Source of the DNA: Deltaproteobacteria bacterium
Lineage (GTDB): Bacteria > Bdellovibrionota > UBA1018
Assembly (NCBI GenBank): GCA_016194835.1
Contig: JACQAU010000105.1
Span: 1 to 10,236 of the forward strand
Direction: 5' to 3'
DNA length: 10,236 nucleotides
Shown in pieces: positions 6,991 through 10,236 of this stretch. The notes under the pieces were generated by a model. That model was not told the DNA's origin. It saw only the letters and a list, made by a program, of their open reading frames with translations, and made no database searches. How positions within the stretch are numbered: the first letter of the stretch is position 1; every line of letters starts with the position of its first letter. A program made the translations under genes and the position numbers.

Positions 6991-8406
6991 CGTAAAGCTT
7001 TTCCAAATCTCACTTAGAGCCTTCATTGTTTCCTTGGCCCACACCACATCTAAATCCAATCCCTGGTGCTTATGCCAAAGTAAAAGTTCTCCCTTATTAA
7101 GATAATTGCCATCCACTATATAAATAAATGGCTGTCCACGATGCGTGAGCTGAAATAAAAGCTTCTCCTTCACTCTCCTAAAATCTCTATCTGCAATCTC
7201 ATACTGGTTTGTCCTTCGGTTAAATACAAACGTATAAAGCTGAAACCGCTCAACAAACTCCTCAGTTAAATACTCATCAATAAACGTAACATCATTGCAA
7301 ACTTTTCTGACTTCAAATATTTTATCTCTCCCTAACCCAAGCTTACTATTCCAATTAGCCTTAGCTACCATGTCGTCACAATCGTCATATGATTTTCCAA
7401 ACTTTCCACGATTCCAACGATCTTCTATATCCCTTAGTAACTCCACTCCCACCTTATAAGGATTAAGTTGTCCAGGCCTAACAGCCATCGTCCCAGCATG
7501 ATGATCTGCAAAATCAATAAGCTCAGAATCTTTAAGAGCTTTTTCAGTCATGATTTTCGAATGCCAATACGTCGCCCACCCTTCATTCATAATCTTCGTC
7601 TGCACCTGAGGTGCAAAATAATAAGCTTCCTCACGAACCATAGCTAAAATTTCTTGCTCCCACTCTTCGAGAGGAGCGTTATCAATTAAAAATGTAAAGA
7701 AATCATTTACTGGCTCTGGTGGATTTTTCTTTGACTTTTTTTCGTCTTCTTCTAATTTCTTTTTCTGCTCTGCCATAAAAGAAGGTGGATTAATAAACGA
7801 GTCCATGTACTGACGCTGCGTTTTTAGCTTTCCTGGAACTTTAGTAGTCTCTTCGTCATATTCGTCTTTTAATGGTCTTTTTTGGGTCTGAAATGGCAAA
7901 TAAGGGTCGATTTGAGTCTCAATTGTCAAACAGCGATCAATAAAATTTTCGACTTTTTCCTGGCCATACCTGTCCATATACTTTCTCATTTTGACAGCAT
8001 GATTGGCCATGATATCTAACATTTTGCGATTGGTTTTTGAAAACCAATAGTTATTTTTAAAAAAATCCACATGTGCATAAACATGAGCAATTACTGTTTT
8101 CTGATCTACCAAACTATTGGCTTTCATTAAATATGCATAAGCAGGGTCTGTGTTAATCACCATCTCATAAATTTTTTGCAATCCCCATGTATATCCTTTT
8201 GAATACTGATCATAGTCCATCCCAAAACGCCAATGGGGATAGGGAAATCCTCCATAAGCAGCCAGAGAATTAATCTGGTCATAATCTATCATCTCAAAAA
8301 TAGTATCAAAAAAATCCAAGCCATAATTTCTGGCATAACCCTCTATCTCTTGCCTAATATGCTCTAATTCAGGAGTCAGTGCTGTTTCCTAAAAATCTCT
8401 AGACAT
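6964..8406 (-). pseudogene. spoVR: SpoVR/YcgB family protein gene with in-frame TAG and altered C-terminus
   Basis: SpoVR (Bacillus) / YcgB (E. coli) proteins usually sit in a cluster with the PrkA kinase and YeaH/YhbH and take part in sporulation cortex formation or stress response; the biochemical role is unclear. The body is well conserved: YPHWRFG, AHVYAHVDFFKNN, and MNEGWATYWH in the middle. The best start, ATG 8406, lies 16 nt after the yeaH stop and reads MSRDF, then TAG (8391-8389), then ETALTPELEHIRQEIEGYA in the same frame, which is typical family N-terminus. The rest runs 475 codons to TAA at 6964. After ...LSEIWK the final 11 residues (SFTLVCRFVKK) do not resemble the usual C-terminal segment of the family, and the 3' end overlaps the convergent MOT1 remnant by 27 bp. 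A CTG at 8379 could still allow expression of a slightly short product, so partial function is not excluded. Confidence 0.72.
8387..8390 (-). promoter_or_regulatory. Shine-Dalgarno-like AGGA before a possible CTG start of spoVR
   Basis: On the minus strand AGGA (8390-8387) partly overlaps the in-frame TAG and is followed after 7 nt by CTG (8379-8377), which begins LTPELEHIRQE. Initiation here would bypass the stop codon and give a 467-residue protein. CTG is a rare start, so this is only a possibility. Confidence 0.25.
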
Positions 8407-8422
8407 TTTACGTCCGTTTGCC

Positions 8423-9377
8423 TTAAAAATCTTTAATTGATTGCAATATGCCTTCTTTGTTTTCAACCTTTGATAAAATTACAAATTCGTGTTCTGGTCC
8501 AAAATGTTCTCGCAAATCTTTATAAAACTGTCCAGAACCATAACGAGACTCCACTTGCCCGTAACAAAAGACATTACACACTGAGAGCAGGTTTTGTTCT
8601 AAAATCTCTACACAGAGCCTGGTATCTTCGCCAGACCAATTGTCTCCATCTGAAAAATGAAACGGGTAAATATTCCAATCACTAGCATAATCCGTATCAA
8701 TAATTTTTTCACAAAGCTTATAGGCAGAACTAATCAGTGTACCTCCGGATTCTCGTGTGCGAAAAAATGTCTCTTCATCAACCTCTCTTGCCGTAGCATC
8801 GTGAATAATATATCGAGTCTCTATCCCTTTGTATTGACTTCTTAACCAAGTATCTATCCAAAACGCTTCGGTTCTAACAATTTCTTTTTGCTCATCTCCC
8901 ATAGAACCTGAAACATCCATCATGTAAATAATAACAGAAATGCCTAAGCGAATGAGGACCTTGCAGTGCTATACTTTTATATTTTTCAGTTTTAGCCCTC
9001 ACAGTCCTTTGTCCACGAGGTTCTATTTTAGGAAGTTCCAGCTCCTCACCTAAAATCTCAGCAAGTTCTTGTAAGCTTAGATCAACTTCTAAAATATGCT
9101 CTCCTGGCAAATTTCCCGCTCCCCAACCTTCACCCTCTTGAGGGTCTCCACCAATTGGATCACCTGGCTTACCTTCGCCTTGCCCAACTCCGCCTTTGTC
9201 TCGATCTCCAAACCTGAAATGAGGAATCTCAATTTGAGGAATCGGAATACTCACCCAGTCTTTACCCTTTTTGCCAATCATCTCACCGTGAGTGACATAT
9301 TTTTTTAGATTTTCTTTGATCTTGCCTTTTACAATCGAACGAAACCTGGCATGATCTTGTTTAATGTTATAGGTCAT
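8423..9377 (-). pseudogene. yeaH: YeaH/YhbH (DUF444) family gene with internal out-of-frame deletion
   Basis: YeaH/YhbH is a von Willebrand A-like partner of the PrkA kinase. The N-terminal frame starts at ATG 9377, overlapping the prkA stop as ATGA (translational coupling), and carries the basic N-terminus, a Gly-rich linker (GGVGQGEGKPGD region) and the ELELPKIEPRGQRT segment. It reads to GPHSLRHF and then off frame to a TGA at 8894-8892. The C-terminal part resumes in another frame with SVIIYMMDVSGSMGDE, containing the MIDAS-type DVSGSM, then SGGTLISSAYKL and FHFSDGDN, and ends at TAA 8425-8423. In Bacillus YhbH several tens of residues separate these blocks; here they are directly joined near 8936-8938. 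The missing length must be 2 modulo 3. Neither fragment should be functional alone, and no ribosome site precedes the internal ATG at 8923. Confidence 0.85.
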
Positions 9378-10236
9378 TTCTTATTTTTCACATCACCTCT
9401 TGCAAAAATACTGGCTACAAAATTTAAGACATCCGTAGAACAAACATCACAGTAATAATAGTTTTTAATCAATCTTGATTTAACAACATCAATTTTTTCC
9501 TGTGTTGAGCGATCTACTACGTTAGACACAAGCGAAGTAAGTTTAATGGTATCTTTTTGATCTTCAAAAAGTTTTAGTTCTAACGCTTTATGAAGCCTTT
9601 CATTTGTCTTGTAATCAAACATTTTGCCTTCAATAGCCAAGGCCCCAATATAATTCATAATTTCTCTTCTGAAATCATCTTTTCTGCTCTCTGGAATTTC
9701 AATTTTTTCTTCAATAGCTCTCATCAGTCTCTCATCTGGTTCTTCGTCTTGACCTGTGTATCTATTCTTTACTTTTTCACGTTGGGTATAAGCTTTGATA
9801 TTATCAATGTAATTTCCACAAAGTTTAGAGATCGAATCTTCATCTGCTGAAATTGCTCTTTGCACTTCGTTTTTAACAATATCTTCATACTCTTGTTTAA
9901 CAATCGAAAGCAGTTCCCTAAACTCACGTCGTTTTTCATCACTAGAAATAAGCGCGTGGTGCTTTAGACCACCATCTAGTTCATTCATCACCATAAATGG
10001 ATTAATACACGCAATTTCACCATTCTTGTCATTTACTAAAGCATTCGAAACTTTATCCTGGATATAACGAGGACTTATGCCCTCTAAACCTTCGCGTATT
10101 GCTTCTTTTCTCAACTCTTTGACATTATCTTCTGTATATCCACTCAAAGTTTTCCCGTCATATAATTTCAACTTTTGCAATAGTGACAAGTTGGCTTTCT
10201 TTGGCTGTTCAAGCCGTGTCATAATGGCCCACATTG
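9374..10236 (-). CDS. prkA: Serine protein kinase PrkA/YeaG, C-terminal part (5' end outside window)
   Basis: PrkA/YeaG is a cytoplasmic stress-linked Ser/Thr kinase with an N-terminal AAA-type module and a C-terminal PrkA domain; in E. coli yeaG-yeaH is induced by starvation. The window holds about 287 C-terminal codons and the frame is open to the right edge, so the ATP-binding part lies outside. Recognisable blocks are MWAIMTRLEQPKKANLSL, ELRKEAIREGLEGISPRYIQDK, NRYTGQDEEPDERLMRAIEE, SRKDDFRREIMNYIGALA and TDVLNFVASIFARGD, the expected C-terminus. This section is unbroken. The stop TGA (9376-9374) overlaps the yeaH ATG. A CDVC sequence near the end (residues about 20-23 before the stop block TDVLNF) is unusual as I recall the family, but its meaning is unknown. 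Confidence 0.93.
   Translation of the reverse strand, partial: MWAIMTRLEQPKKANLSLLQKLKLYDGKTLSGYTEDNVKELRKEAIREGLEGISPRYIQDKVSNALVNDKNGEIACINPFMVMNELDGGLKHHALISSDEKRREFRELLSIVKQEYEDIVKNEVQRAISADEDSISKLCGNYIDNIKAYTQREKVKNRYTGQDEEPDERLMRAIEEKIEIPESRKDDFRREIMNYIGALAIEGKMFDYKTNERLHKALELKLFEDQKDTIKLTSLVSNVVDRSTQEKIDVVKSRLIKNYYYCDVCSTDVLNFVASIFARGDVKNKK

Noticed and set aside
8389..8391. Reassigned TAG (amber) codon, e.g. altered genetic code
   Set aside because: The exported propeller gene ends normally at a TAG, other genes end with TAA or TGA, and no internal TAG occurs in the long intact genes.
8437..9850. Plus-strand open frames opposite yeaH and prkA
   Set aside because: They are antisense to conserved family sequence, with no motif or plausible start signal of their own.

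Overview
AT-rich bacterial window with a Gram-negative, probably Bdellovibrionota/Oligoflexia-like ('deltaproteobacterial') flavour. The basis is an EF-G of the mitochondrial/spdEFG1 type, an oligoribonuclease (Orn), a C-terminal outer-membrane beta-barrel fragment ending in Phe, and a prkA-yeaH-spoVR stress cluster. The lineage is an inference from these genes and needs a phylogeny.

Layout. (1) Positions 3-434, plus strand: 3' end of a beta-barrel outer-membrane protein gene, tail-to-tail with fusA and only 2 bp apart. (2) 437-2536, minus strand: complete stand-alone EF-G, divergent from (3) orn (2689-3243) and a closely following dCMP deaminase gene (3272-3691), which together suit nucleotide turnover. 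(4) 3784-5160 and 5282-5977, plus strand: two exported proteins of unknown function, one a probable beta-propeller and one with a Pro/Tyr-rich linker. (5) 5984-6990, plus strand: a MOT1-type molybdate/sulfate transporter gene broken by a -1 frameshift. (6) 6964-10236, minus strand: spoVR (ycgB), yeaH (yhbH) and the 3' end of prkA (yeaG), in transcription order prkA-yeaH-spoVR.

The main observation is decay concentrated between about 6.0 and 9.0 kb. The MOT1 gene has a frameshift. The yeaH gene has an out-of-frame deletion that removes the stretch between its N-terminal part and the von Willebrand A core. The spoVR gene has an in-frame TAG five codons after its best ATG. The 3' ends of MOT1 and spoVR overlap by 27 bp and both look cut short, as if one deletion fused two convergent genes. 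The roughly 5.5 kb of genes to the left and the visible prkA portion are free of such lesions, which argues against uniform sequencing error. If real, this organism has lost or is losing the YeaH/SpoVR arm of the PrkA stress system and a molybdate transporter while its PrkA C-terminus stays intact. I see no RNA genes, CRISPR array, insertion sequence or clearly new system. No stretch over 300 bases lacks a gene; the largest gaps are 152 bp (fusA/orn) and 121 bp (before 5282).
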